Assembly (NCBI GenBank): GCA_030625695.1
Contig: DAOUQK010000005.1
Coordinates: 1 to 30,287 of the forward strand
DNA: 30,287 bases
DNA from: Paracoccaceae bacterium
Lineage (GTDB): Bacteria; Pseudomonadota; Alphaproteobacteria; Rhodobacterales; Rhodobacteraceae
Direction: 5' to 3'
The notes below the pieces were generated by a model, which was not told where the DNA came from, did not search any database, and saw nothing but the letters and a program-made list of their open reading frames with translations. A program made the position numbers and the translations under genes. The stretch's first letter is position 1. Each line of letters starts with the position of its first letter. Below, piece after piece: positions 16,803 through 25,816 of the stretch.

Positions 16803-18074
16803 TCACTCATTCTCCGCCAAATTCTGCTCTTCCAGATCGGCCTCGATCGCCACTTCCTGCGCCCATTCCGCCGCCAGCGGCGAGGCACCCGGGTACATTG
16901 CTGTCATGGTGCCGGTATTTTCGGACGACACCGAAGGACGACGCGTGGTGCGCCAGGCGGCATAGGCGCACAGCGCAAACAGCAACACCGCCATGACCAG
17001 GAAAAAGCCCGGTGGACCGAACACGCCAGTGCCCATCAGATAGCCAACCACCAAAGGTCCGGCAATCGCGCCAAGGCCGTTGATGAACACCATGCCGCCG
17101 GCCGCTGCGGCCATATCATCGTGCTCCAGGAAATCATTGGTATGGGCAAGCAACAGGGAATATAGCGGCCCGGTCATGCCGCCGATGACAAACCCCACCA
17201 CCAAAAGTCCATATAACTGCCCACTCAGGAACATCCCCGCCACAGCACCGGTGCCACCGATGGCGGCCACACCCATGATCAGAACCCGCCGGTCACTGCG
17301 GTCCGACAGCCAGCCAAGCGGGAATTGCAACAGCACGGCACCGATATAAAAGCTGGCGACAAAGGCGGAAATCTGGCCCAGGCTCATCCCGGCTTGTGCG
17401 GCATAAACCGCGCTCATGCCAAATTGCGCGGCAAATACGCCGCCCAACAGGAACATGCCGGCCACGCCCAGCGGAGAAATCCGCGCGATCTGACGCAGGC
17501 TCATACGTTTGGCGGTATCAAAGGCCGGGGTGGGCGAGATCGACAACAGGATCGGCGCGAACGAGATCGAGATCACCACCGAGGCCAGCACAAAGGTTTC
17601 GTACCCCGAAGGATCACCGACCAGCAGCAACCCTTGGGCCGAAACGATGCCGACCATCTGCACGATCATGTACAAAGACAACGCCTGACCGCGGTTATCA
17701 TTGTCGGCGGCGTTGTTCAGCCAGCTTTCGGCCGTCACATACACGCCGGAAAAGCAAAACCCGATGACCACCCGGCCAATAAACCATGCAGTCGGGTTGG
17801 CAAAGGCCGGATACAGGATCATCACCGCCGAAATGAACGAAGCAAGGGCTGCAAACACCCGCACATGCCCGACCCGGCGGATCAGATCCGGGGCCATGCG
17901 CGACCCCCCCAGAAAGCCGATGAAATAGGCCGACATGACGAATGACATCTCGACGGTGGAAAACCCTTCGATGTCGCCGCGCACGCCCAGCAACGTGCCT
18001 TGCAGCCCATTGCCAACCATCAACAGGCCCATGCCCAACAGCAGCGCCCAGGAGCTGGTCAAAACCTGTATCAT
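16803..18074 (-). CDS. Major facilitator superfamily transporter
   Basis: An inner-membrane carrier with about twelve hydrophobic segments and 423 residues. GRVVIGFCFSGVYVTAESWL and the motif-A-like GWLSDRSDRRVLIMG after segment six or seven are MFS features; the protein resembles the YcaD-type group. The C-terminus is a soluble acidic tail (EADLEEQNLAENE). The ATG at 18074 was chosen because AAGGAT lies upstream; the longer frame adds a charged, unlikely extension. The substrate is unknown. It is separated from its minus-strand neighbours by 90 nt or more. Confidence 0.88.
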   Translation of the reverse strand: MIQVLTSSWALLLGMGLLMVGNGLQGTLLGVRGDIEGFSTVEMSFVMSAYFIGFLGGSRMAPDLIRRVGHVRVFAALASFISAVMILYPAFANPTAWFIGRVVIGFCFSGVYVTAESWLNNAADNDNRGQALSLYMIVQMVGIVSAQGLLLVGDPSGYETFVLASVVISISFAPILLSISPTPAFDTAKRMSLRQIARISPLGVAGMFLLGGVFAAQFGMSAVYAAQAGMSLGQISAFVASFYIGAVLLQFPLGWLSDRSDRRVLIMGVAAIGGTGAVAGMFLSGQLYGLLVVGFVIGGMTGPLYSLLLAHTNDFLEHDDMAAAAGGMVFINGLGAIAGPLVVGYLMGTGVFGPPGFFLVMAVLLFALCAYAAWRTTRRPSVSSENTGTMTAMYPGASPLAAEWAQEVAIEADLEEQNLAENE

Positions 18075-18197
18075 CGCGGGGGATCCTTCGTGTCTTTCGT
18101 GTTGCTTTGCTTTAGCGCGGCACAACCATCAAGACTGACATGTCAACGACATCACAGGAGTCGTATTTGGCGTCGTATTTGACTTTGCGCTTTGGCC

Positions 18198-19256
18198 TCA
18201 ACCTGCGGGCGGGATCAGCAGCGAAGCATCGCCATAGGAAAAGAACCGATATTCTTGGCGCAGGGCGTGGGCGTAGATTTCCTTGACCCGCGCCTGTCCC
18301 ATCAGGGCCGACACCAACATCATCAGGGTCGATTTGGGTAAATGAAAATTGGTCATCAGCGCATCTGTCACCTGAAACTCAAAGCCGGGATAGATAAAGA
18401 TATCCGTCTTACCTTGCCAAGGCGCGATTGCACCGCTTTTTGCCGCCGTCTCGATCAATCGCAAAGCGGTGGTGCCAACCGGAATGATACGCCCACCGCG
18501 CGCCTTGGTGGCGGCAATCTCGCGCGCCGCCTGCCCACTGACCTCGCCGCGTTCAGCGTGCATTTTATGCAGGCTTACATCGTCAACCTTGACCGGCAGA
18601 AAGGTGCCCGCCCCCACGTGCAGGGTGACATAGGTAAAATCCACGCCTTTGGCGCGAATCTGCGCCAGCAGGCCGTCATCGAAATGCAGCGAGGCCGTGG
18701 GCGCAGCCACAGCCCCCGGCGCACGGGCAAACACAGTCTGATAATCCGTCATGTCCTGCGCATCCGCCGGGCGGCGCGCGGCGATGTAGGGTGGCAAGGG
18801 CATCATCCCGACCCGCTCAAGGGCCGCATCAAAATCATCGCCCGTCAGATTGAACCGTAAGGTTCCCTGCCCGTCCGCCACTCCAGTCAGCGTCGCGCAA
18901 AAGCCGTCGTCAAACGCCACGTCTTCGCCGACCTTCAGCTTTTTCAACGGTTTGATCAATGCAGCCCAGTCGCCGTCGGCACGCGGTTCCAACAAGGTGA
19001 CTTCGATTGCCGCCGATACCGGCCCTTGCGCCGAGGCCCGGTGCCGTCGCCCACTTAAACGCGCAGGGATCACGCGCGTATCATTCAACACCAGCCGGTC
19101 ACCGGGGCGCAGCCAATCCGGCAGGTCGCGCACAAAAGCGTCAGTGATTGCGCGCGCGCCATCCGCCACCAACAGGCGCGCCGCAGGGCGCGGTTGGGTC
19201 GGCCGTGTGGCAATCAGATGGTCGGGCAGGTCAAAGTCGAAATCGCTAAGGTTCAT
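18198..19256 (-). CDS. queA: S-adenosylmethionine:tRNA ribosyltransferase-isomerase
   Basis: QueA transfers and isomerises the ribosyl part of SAM onto preQ1-tRNA, giving epoxyqueuosine at position 34. The 352-residue protein matches the family's length. Hallmarks are FDFDLPDHLIATRPTQPR, RLVLNDTRVIPARLSG, TASLHFD, VTLHVGAGTFLPVK and a C-terminal LMTNFHLPKSTLMMLVSAL. Start 19256 (MNLSDFDFD) fits the family; the longer frame to 19544 is unsupported and runs into the next gene. No tgt gene is visible in the window. Confidence 0.96.
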   Translation of the reverse strand: MNLSDFDFDLPDHLIATRPTQPRPAARLLVADGARAITDAFVRDLPDWLRPGDRLVLNDTRVIPARLSGRRHRASAQGPVSAAIEVTLLEPRADGDWAALIKPLKKLKVGEDVAFDDGFCATLTGVADGQGTLRFNLTGDDFDAALERVGMMPLPPYIAARRPADAQDMTDYQTVFARAPGAVAAPTASLHFDDGLLAQIRAKGVDFTYVTLHVGAGTFLPVKVDDVSLHKMHAERGEVSGQAAREIAATKARGGRIIPVGTTALRLIETAAKSGAIAPWQGKTDIFIYPGFEFQVTDALMTNFHLPKSTLMMLVSALMGQARVKEIYAHALRQEYRFFSYGDASLLIPPAG

Positions 19257-19315
19257 AAACAGCGCTATAGGGCGCGCGCCATGCGGTAACAAGCGACTTG
19301 ACCGTCTCGACGACC

Positions 19316-19339
19316 CGTAGGGTGTGCTTTCAGCGCACC
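19316..19339. repeat. Short palindrome of the GTAGGGTG type upstream of queA
   Basis: GGTGTGC (19321-19327) pairs with GCGCACC (19333-19339) over 7 bp with one G·T, preceded by CGTAG. The GTAGGGTG lead-in is shared with the larger palindrome at 27254-27326. It lies in the 112-nt gap between the AsmA-like gene and queA and might act as a weak terminator or be a repeat remnant. Confidence 0.45.
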
Positions 19340-19368
19340 GTCCGCCAAACAGAAAGGCGAAATAGGCC

Positions 19369-22300
19369 TCAACGACCATCATAGGGGTTTGAATTGACCC
19401 CAGTACCCTCTTCGATTTCACGCCGAAATGCCGCTCTGCCGCCTTCCGGCTTTGGCGGTGTTTTGCGAAACACCTCGCGCAGCAACCCCGGCGCCAGCCC
19501 GGACAGCGGGTTAACGGCCACATCCGGGTCTTCCGAGGTGCCACGCAATTTATAGCTGAACCCGATCAGCCCTTCGCCCTTGCGGGTCAGCACCGAGCCG
19601 ATCGCATTGATCAGATAAATTGGCGAAATCACCCCCTGCATGTCCAGCACCCCGCTGGGCACATCGTAATACCCATCCATCGACAGGCCCATTGACGGCC
19701 CTTCGGCACTGCTTTGATACAGCACCAGTTGCTTGGGGCCGAGCCGGAAATTCGCCTCGACCTTGAGAAAGTGAATGCCCTTCCCGCCCAATTCGTCAAT
19801 CAACCCGACAATTGACACCCCGTTGAGAATGGCGGCAATGGCTGGCGCGTCCTTGACCCTGGTATCGCTGACATCCAGCGCGCCGTCATATTGCTCGGGT
19901 CCGTTGTCCACCGGCACCAGCTTCAAAAGGAACGACCCACCCCGCGCCATGGTCAGCAGTCCGGCGGCGCGAAACACCGCACCGGCGTCATTAGCCTGTA
20001 CCACAACCGTACTGCGGTCCCCCTTGGGGGTCAGCGTGCCGAACACCAGTGTCTGACCGTTCAATGACCCGTTGTAGGTGCCTGAAAATCCGCCATTGGC
20101 GCTGAACGTGCCTTTGAAGTCGTGCAAGGCGATGGTGTCAGTGACCTGAAGCCGGTTCAGGGCCACCTGCAAGGGACCGGTCTCGGTTGACCCGCCAGAG
20201 GACGCACCAAAATCGGTGTAGCGCAAATCAAACTTGCCGCCACGGATGCTAATGGCCGGGGCGGCATCGCCGCGCCCGACAATATCCACTGGCGCGTTCA
20301 GCCACCGGCCAATGCGCACGGACGAGAATGATGCCACGTCCAGCCCGCCACCGACCCGGTTGCTGACCTTACCTTTGGCCGTCAGCCCCGCGGCCTCGAT
20401 CAGCAGATGGTCGATGCTGACCGTATCGCCAAACACCCCGTCGATCTCAAGCGTGCCAGTGCTGTTCTCGGATTTGCGCCAGGCCACCGGGGCCAGACGC
20501 AGGCCAACCCCCGCAAGGTCCGAGCGCAACGACATCACCGGCGCCTCGCCCCGGGCCAGTTCAACCGTAAAGCGCCCCGTGCCTTGGCCGAACACCGACC
20601 GGTCGGGCAGGCCGAGGTCAAACGCCTCAGCAGTGCGTTCAGACAGTTCGATATTACCGCTCAGCTGGCTGGTCTGGCTGGCATTGACGCCAATCTTGGC
20701 CTCCCACGTGGCGGTGACGGGCACCCCTGCAATACGGCCTGGACCGGATAATTTGACGTGGTCCTGGTCGCCCTCGATCTGCAATAGGGCTGCGTCAACG
20801 ATAAAGCCCGGTACCAGCTTGTCGGACGTGATGTCGCGCACTGTGCCTCTATAATGATAGACCATTTCGTCAATCTGCACCCGATCTTTCAGCGGTAGGG
20901 ACAAGGTGCCGGTGACCTGCGCCACCCCTTCGGCCACATCCACCGGCACCGGCGTGCCTTTCAGCACTTCCAATGGCTTGCGATTGAGCAGGGACAGCAC
21001 CGCGGTGACCGGCCCCCGACCTTCAAAGCGGATAATTCCGGGGGCGGCCTTTTTGATCGTAGAGTCCGGGATAATGAACGAGGTGCCGCTGATATCTATT
21101 GCGCCACCTTGCTCGGCGACCACCTCGCCTTGCAGGGCGGTGACCACAAACCGGTCGTCCGACAGGGTGGCAAGGCCCGTGGCACTGGTGATCGGCGGCA
21201 TCGTGTCAAGAAACTGAATGGTCGTGTCGCGAAAGCCAAAACCGAGGTTGATCACTGGTTTTTTTTGCCCTGCGCGCGCGCGTAAAGACAGGCTCATGTC
21301 ATGGGCCATACCGCCACGCAGGTTCTTGGCCACCCAAATGCGTGGCTTTTTCACCACCGGGGTGGGCCATAATTCAAGCAACCGTTCAGTTTGCAACTGG
21401 TCAATCTGCGCGTCCAGCGCCAGGGTCCAGCCTTCGGGGGCGGCCGCAAGTTCGCCGCTGACCAACAGGTTCGACTGTTGGTCAGCGATGTGCATCTGGC
21501 CCAGTGTCAGGCGGAACGGGTTTAGTTGCAGCCGGAAATCTGCGGCCGCCCCGTCCAGAACCAAAGGTTCCGGGTATACATCCTTGGGGCTCAGGCTGAT
21601 ACCGCTAAGGGTGATCTGGCCGGTCAGGTCGCTGACCCCAGCTCCACTTTGTCCGGCCCCACTTTGTCCGGCTCCACTTTGTCCGGCTCCACTTGATCCC
21701 GTCGCAGTCTCTGGCCCATCCGCACCAAGCCATGCCCGCCCCGAACCGGTGAAACTGCCCCAGCCCGAAGACACAGACAGTTGGTCAAAATTCAGCAGGC
21801 CGGTATCCGGACTATAGGTGAAATAACTGCGCGCGCCACTGAACGGCACTGGGCGCGTCTGGTCGGTGGGCTGTAATACTCCCGCGCCAATCTGCAAGGT
21901 CGCGGACAGTGGCGCAAGCGTGCCATCCCCGTTGATGCCGCCGCGAAACGCGCCCGAGATCGGCGCGCGCAGCACATCCAGCCAGGCCAGCGCCACATTC
22001 TGGGCGGCGATGTCCTGGGCTGCGATATCTTCGACCAACAGGCCAAATTCGGCGGCGGCGTCACCAATTCGGCTGGCATAGCTCATCTCGATGGTGCTGG
22101 CGTAATCCCGCCCGCTAAGCAGGGAAAACCCGGCAGAAAGTTTAAGCTGATCCTTGTCGCGATCCAACCGGATGGTGCCGCCATCCAATGTCCAGGCGCG
22201 CCCCTTCAGGGCGTCTTCGTATTGCAGCGATATGGCCTGGATTTCGACCGACACAAGGGCGGCCAACTGTGGTTTCAAAAACAGCTGGTCCCATTGTTCG

Positions 22301-22878
22301 ATCAATTGCGGCAAGCTGGCGGCCTGTTCGACCGGTGCTGTGCCCGCGCCGATCGACAGCGATACTTCGCCGTTACGGCCCCGGCGCAAACTGGCCAATG
22401 CGCCGCTTAGCACAATCTGTTTCGCCTGAAGTTGACCGCGCAGCAGCGGGCGCATGGCCAGCGCCGCCTCGGCCTCGCCCAATTGCGCGACTAACTGACC
22501 ATCGCCGTCACGCAGCACCACATCGCGCAGCCGCACCCGAGGCCGCCAGCCACGGTCGATCACCATCGACACATTGCCGAATTCGATCTGCATTTCGCCC
22601 AAGACACGTTCAATCCGCGTCTCGACCCGCGCCCGCGCCCAGTCCGGCAGGTTCCAGCGCTGACCAAATACCGCCAGTATCGCCCAACCACCCAACGTTA
22701 CCAAGATTACAAAATACGCGATTTTGCGCACAAAATGGTGCAGGAACCGCCAGATCAGCCCGCGTTCAGATACCCCGCTTGCAGGCTCGGCCGCAGGGGT
22801 CGGCACAGCAGTTGGTGCAGGGCCATTGGACTCGGCTTTATGAGACTTAAGATCAGTCACGGTTTCATATGCTATCAA
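19369..22878 (-). CDS. Very large AsmA-like/DUF3971 envelope protein
   Basis: A 1169-residue protein anchored by one N-terminal membrane segment (about residues 50-72, IAYFVILVTLGGWAILAVFG) with the rest predicted in the periplasm. The beta-rich repetitive body and the C-terminal region (GLIGFSYKLRGTSEDPDVAV, NPLSGLAPGLLREVFR) are typical of AsmA-like/YhdP relatives. These are thought to help phospholipids cross to the outer membrane, but the role here is by analogy. The start is uncertain: TTG at 22878 or GTG at 22860, neither with a clear ribosome-binding site. An SGAGQ repeat interrupts it near residue 400. It is divergent from bcp. Confidence 0.85.
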   Translation of the reverse strand: MIAYETVTDLKSHKAESNGPAPTAVPTPAAEPASGVSERGLIWRFLHHFVRKIAYFVILVTLGGWAILAVFGQRWNLPDWARARVETRIERVLGEMQIEFGNVSMVIDRGWRPRVRLRDVVLRDGDGQLVAQLGEAEAALAMRPLLRGQLQAKQIVLSGALASLRRGRNGEVSLSIGAGTAPVEQAASLPQLIEQWDQLFLKPQLAALVSVEIQAISLQYEDALKGRAWTLDGGTIRLDRDKDQLKLSAGFSLLSGRDYASTIEMSYASRIGDAAAEFGLLVEDIAAQDIAAQNVALAWLDVLRAPISGAFRGGINGDGTLAPLSATLQIGAGVLQPTDQTRPVPFSGARSYFTYSPDTGLLNFDQLSVSSGWGSFTGSGRAWLGADGPETATGSSGAGQSGAGQSGAGQSGAGVSDLTGQITLSGISLSPKDVYPEPLVLDGAAADFRLQLNPFRLTLGQMHIADQQSNLLVSGELAAAPEGWTLALDAQIDQLQTERLLELWPTPVVKKPRIWVAKNLRGGMAHDMSLSLRARAGQKKPVINLGFGFRDTTIQFLDTMPPITSATGLATLSDDRFVVTALQGEVVAEQGGAIDISGTSFIIPDSTIKKAAPGIIRFEGRGPVTAVLSLLNRKPLEVLKGTPVPVDVAEGVAQVTGTLSLPLKDRVQIDEMVYHYRGTVRDITSDKLVPGFIVDAALLQIEGDQDHVKLSGPGRIAGVPVTATWEAKIGVNASQTSQLSGNIELSERTAEAFDLGLPDRSVFGQGTGRFTVELARGEAPVMSLRSDLAGVGLRLAPVAWRKSENSTGTLEIDGVFGDTVSIDHLLIEAAGLTAKGKVSNRVGGGLDVASFSSVRIGRWLNAPVDIVGRGDAAPAISIRGGKFDLRYTDFGASSGGSTETGPLQVALNRLQVTDTIALHDFKGTFSANGGFSGTYNGSLNGQTLVFGTLTPKGDRSTVVVQANDAGAVFRAAGLLTMARGGSFLLKLVPVDNGPEQYDGALDVSDTRVKDAPAIAAILNGVSIVGLIDELGGKGIHFLKVEANFRLGPKQLVLYQSSAEGPSMGLSMDGYYDVPSGVLDMQGVISPIYLINAIGSVLTRKGEGLIGFSYKLRGTSEDPDVAVNPLSGLAPGLLREVFRKTPPKPEGGRAAFRREIEEGTGVNSNPYDGR
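21641..21700 (-). repeat. 15-bp in-frame tandem repeat in the AsmA-like gene
   Basis: Three nearly identical 15-bp units (21641-21655, 21656-21670, 21671-21685) and a partial fourth to about 21700 encode SGAGQ copies on the minus strand. Because the unit is a multiple of three, copy-number change would alter linker length without breaking the frame. The segment looks like a flexible low-complexity linker. Confidence 0.85.
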
Positions 22879-22961
22879 ATGTCAGTTTTAAGTCTTTTGT
22901 ATTTCCTGTAGTACATAACTATGGAATTTACTTTGTTTTTACAGCCCCGGAGATGCCTTTA

Positions 22962-23423
22962 ATGCTTGATATAGCCGATCCCGCGCCAAATTTCACTTTG
23001 CCACGCAATGGAGGCGATGATGTGAGCCTTGCAGCCCTGAAAGGTGGGCCGGTGGTTCTGTTCTTTTATCCACGCGATGATACCCCGGGCTGCACCAAGG
23101 AATCCATCGGCTTTTCAGCAATGTTGCGGACTTTCGCCGATAAAGGCGTTTCGGTGTTTGGTGTCTCAAAAGACAGCGTCACCAGTCACGAGGCATTTGC
23201 CGCCAAACATGACCTAACCGTCCCGCTGTTGTCGGATGAAAGTGGGGCAGTATGTGAGGATTATGGCGTTTGGCTGGAAAAGAACACCTTTGGCAAGACG
23301 TATATGGGCATTGAACGCAGCACCTTTCTGATCAACGCCGACGGCAATATCGCCCGGGTCTGGCGCAAGGTCAAAGTAGCCGGTCACGTCAAAGAGGTGC
23401 TGGAGGCAGTCCGCCGCTTATGA
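22962..23423 (+). CDS. bcp: Peroxiredoxin of the Bcp/PrxQ type
   Basis: A thiol peroxidase of 153 residues that reduces hydroperoxides in the cytoplasm. FFYPRDDTPGCTKESIGFSA contains the peroxidatic Cys44. The E. coli-type resolving cysteine five residues later is replaced by isoleucine. The only other cysteine is Cys98 (SGAVCEDYGVW), so it may act as a 1-Cys enzyme or use an atypical partner. ATG 22962 has GGAG at a proper distance; ATG 22953 is too close to it. The stop overlaps the next gene by 4 nt (ATGA). Confidence 0.93.
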   Translation: MLDIADPAPNFTLPRNGGDDVSLAALKGGPVVLFFYPRDDTPGCTKESIGFSAMLRTFADKGVSVFGVSKDSVTSHEAFAAKHDLTVPLLSDESGAVCEDYGVWLEKNTFGKTYMGIERSTFLINADGNIARVWRKVKVAGHVKEVLEAVRRL

Positions 23424-24238
23424 CGACAAGCCTTGCGGACATGGCGATGGAGGTGCTGGAAACCTCGGATGGGCGGGCCAAGACCGCCCTGTCGCTTTGT
23501 CATGCCGAAGCTTGGGTCAAGTCTCGCCAAGAAGATGCCAAAGCGATCCCCGTGGGAACAGCTTTGCCACCCGACCACCCTGCCCGCCCCGAGCGGCCCG
23601 AATTGCTGTCACCGCGTGACGTACCAAAACGCCGCCCGGGAACTGAGGCTGGCCGGATCGCGCTATTGCATGCGGTGGCGCATATCGAACTGAACGCCGT
23701 CGACCTGCACTGGGATATCATCGCCCGCTTTGGCCATATCGACATGCCGATGGGGTTTTATGACGACTGGGTCAAGGCGGCGGCAGACGAATCCAAACAT
23801 TTCAATCTGATGTGCGACTGTCTTGAAGCACTTGGCAGCCACTATGGCGCGCTTGGTGCGCATGCCGGAATGTGGCGCGCAGCGACTGATACGGCGGATG
23901 ATCTGATGGGTCGTCTGGCCGTGGTGCCCATGGTGCTTGAGGCGCGCGGCTTGGATGTGACGCCGGGCATGATCAAGATATTCGCCCAGGCAAAGGAAAC
24001 CCAGGCGGTTGAGGCACTGAATGTGATCTACGCCGAAGAAGTGGCGCATGTGGCCTATGGATCGAAATGGTTCCACTTTCTGTGCGGGCGCGAAAATATC
24101 GACCCGAAAGAGACCTTTCACGCGCTTGTCCGGCGCTATTTCCATTCGCCCCTGCGCCCACCATTCAACGAAGAAAAGCGCGCCGAGGCCGGTATTCCAC
24201 CTGATTTCTATTGGCCGCTTACCTCTGATCCGCCCTGA
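23420..24238 (+). CDS. DUF455 ferritin-like domain protein
   Basis: A 272-residue, mainly helical protein of the DUF455 (ferritin-like) family; function not established. Metal-ligand-like motifs occur on successive helices: AHIELNAVDLHWD, DESKHF, and YAEEVAHVAYGSKW (E-E-x-x-H type), which is consistent with a di-iron centre. Translation is coupled to bcp through an ATGA overlap, suggesting a link with peroxide or metal handling. That link is inference. About 250 nt of non-coding sequence follow. Confidence 0.88.
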   Translation: MTTSLADMAMEVLETSDGRAKTALSLCHAEAWVKSRQEDAKAIPVGTALPPDHPARPERPELLSPRDVPKRRPGTEAGRIALLHAVAHIELNAVDLHWDIIARFGHIDMPMGFYDDWVKAAADESKHFNLMCDCLEALGSHYGALGAHAGMWRAATDTADDLMGRLAVVPMVLEARGLDVTPGMIKIFAQAKETQAVEALNVIYAEEVAHVAYGSKWFHFLCGRENIDPKETFHALVRRYFHSPLRPPFNEEKRAEAGIPPDFYWPLTSDPP

Positions 24239-24487
24239 GGCCCGATCTAATGTAAGCGCGCCACATCCAAATCTAGTGGCCAACACCACCTGCCAACATA
24301 TTGATATCGGCGGTTTTCTGCCACCACCGCAGCATTTCCGCTGCATATTCGCACAGCTTGATCAAAGTCCGGTCAACGGGGTTGCCCAAAAGCCACCGCA
24401 GCGATATTTAACCCCCAAGGTGCCGGGCGACCGCCGAGAAATCGACGGGGGCGAGCGCCGATATTGGGATGGGACAAGGAAAGACGC
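24239..24487 (+). promoter_or_regulatory. Intergenic region with candidate promoter for the M23-bactofilin operon
   Basis: No gene is supported in this 249-nt stretch. A candidate promoter is TTGCCC (24382-24387) and TATTTA (24405-24410) with a 17-nt spacer, about 78 nt before the peptidase start. The match to sigma-70 consensus is moderate. AAGGA at 24476-24480 is the ribosome-binding site for the GTG start at 24488. Confidence 0.35.
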
Positions 24488-25816
24488 GTGCGTACACGTC
24501 TGGCAATAAAACTTCACGGCCTGCTGGAAAAACATTTTCCCGAGCGACGGCTGTTTCTTAAATCTGATACCGACACGCGGTTTATCCGGCTCAGGCCGGA
24601 AACCCAGTTGATGGCATATGTCGGCACCTCAGCGGTGGTGGCCTGGGCCATTCTGTCGACCGCCGTGTTGCTGATGGACAGCATCGGGTCAGGCAATTTC
24701 CGCGAACAGGCCAAACGCGATCTGACCACCTATCAGGACCGGCTGAACACCATGTCAGCACAGCGCGACGAGCGCGCCGCCGAGGCGTTGGCCGCGCAAT
24801 TGCGCTTTAACGCGGCCCTGGCACAGATATCGGTGATGCAATCGGAACTTTTGGCCTCGGAAACCCGGCGGCACGAGCTGGAAACCGGCATCGACGTGGT
24901 CCAATCCACCTTACGAGACACTATGAAAGACCGCGAGGTCGCCCGCGACGCCTTGACCAGCCTGCAAGCCCAGAACGAAGACGAAAAAGCCATTTTGGCC
25001 GCCGCCTCAGTGGCCCCGACAACAATGGCGTTCATGACCGGCGCACTGGCAGATACGGCCGCCGAACGCGATCTGATCGAATCCGACGCTCAGGCGGCTC
25101 TGGAACAAAGCGCCGAGCTGAAGCATGAAATTCGGCTGATGATTGACCAGAACGACCAGATTTTCCGCCAGTTGGAAGAAGCGATGTCGATCTCGGTCGA
25201 ACCATTGGACAAGATGTTCCGCCGCGCGGGCATGCCCACTGACCAGATCATCGAACAGGTGCGGCGCGGCTATAGCGGTCAGGGCGGGCCATTGACGCCC
25301 CTGTCGTTTTCCACCCGTGGCGAAGAACCAACCCCGGAAACGCTCCGCGCCAACCAGTTGCTGCAGCAGATGGACATTCTGAATCTCTATCGCATTGCCG
25401 CCGAAAAGGCGCCTTTTGCCTCGCCGACGCGCGCAGTTGTGCGCCACACCAGCCCGTTTGGCTATCGCCGTGATCCCAAAACCGGCGGGCGGCGCATGCA
25501 CAAAGGTCAGGATTTCGCCGGTGCCCATGGCACTGACATCTTTGCCACCGCCGACGGGGTTGTGACCCACGCGGGCTGGCAATCGGGTTTTGGCCGACTG
25601 GTCAAGATCAAACATGCCTTTGGCATCGAAACACTTTATGCCCATAACACCAGTATTCGCGTGAAGAAGGGCCAAAGGGTCTCGCGCGGGGATCATATCT
25701 CTGATATGGGTAGTACTGGCCGGTCGACCGGCACGCATCTCCACTATGAAGTCCGGGTGAACGGAAAGCCCGTTAACCCCATGATATACATCAAGGCTGC
25801 ACGCAATGTTTTCTAA
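24488..25816 (+). CDS. M23 family zinc endopeptidase (LytM-type)
   Basis: A peptidoglycan hydrolase of 442 residues anchored in the inner membrane. After a basic cytoplasmic start comes a membrane segment (about residues 41-63), then a long coiled-coil region (about 75-235). The M23 domain at the C-terminus has HKGQD (His338, Asp342) and HLHYE (His417, His419), so all zinc and catalytic residues are present. GTG 24488 is preferred over the longer ATG frame because AAGGA is 7 nt upstream. The gene overlaps the bactofilin gene by 11 nt. Paired M23 peptidases and bactofilins (e.g. LmdC with BacA) direct local cell-wall growth in other alphaproteobacteria. Confidence 0.93.
   Translation: MRTRLAIKLHGLLEKHFPERRLFLKSDTDTRFIRLRPETQLMAYVGTSAVVAWAILSTAVLLMDSIGSGNFREQAKRDLTTYQDRLNTMSAQRDERAAEALAAQLRFNAALAQISVMQSELLASETRRHELETGIDVVQSTLRDTMKDREVARDALTSLQAQNEDEKAILAAASVAPTTMAFMTGALADTAAERDLIESDAQAALEQSAELKHEIRLMIDQNDQIFRQLEEAMSISVEPLDKMFRRAGMPTDQIIEQVRRGYSGQGGPLTPLSFSTRGEEPTPETLRANQLLQQMDILNLYRIAAEKAPFASPTRAVVRHTSPFGYRRDPKTGGRRMHKGQDFAGAHGTDIFATADGVVTHAGWQSGFGRLVKIKHAFGIETLYAHNTSIRVKKGQRVSRGDHISDMGSTGRSTGTHLHYEVRVNGKPVNPMIYIKAARNVF

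Noticed and set aside
22897..22925. Promoter for bcp (TTGTAT, 17 nt, TATGGA)
   Set aside because: Spacing is right but the -10 hexamer matches consensus at only about three positions; too weak to list.
23663..24346. Long minus-strand open frame opposite the DUF455 gene
   Set aside because: It is antisense to a gene with clear family motifs and shows no recognisable protein features; a shadow frame in GC-rich DNA.
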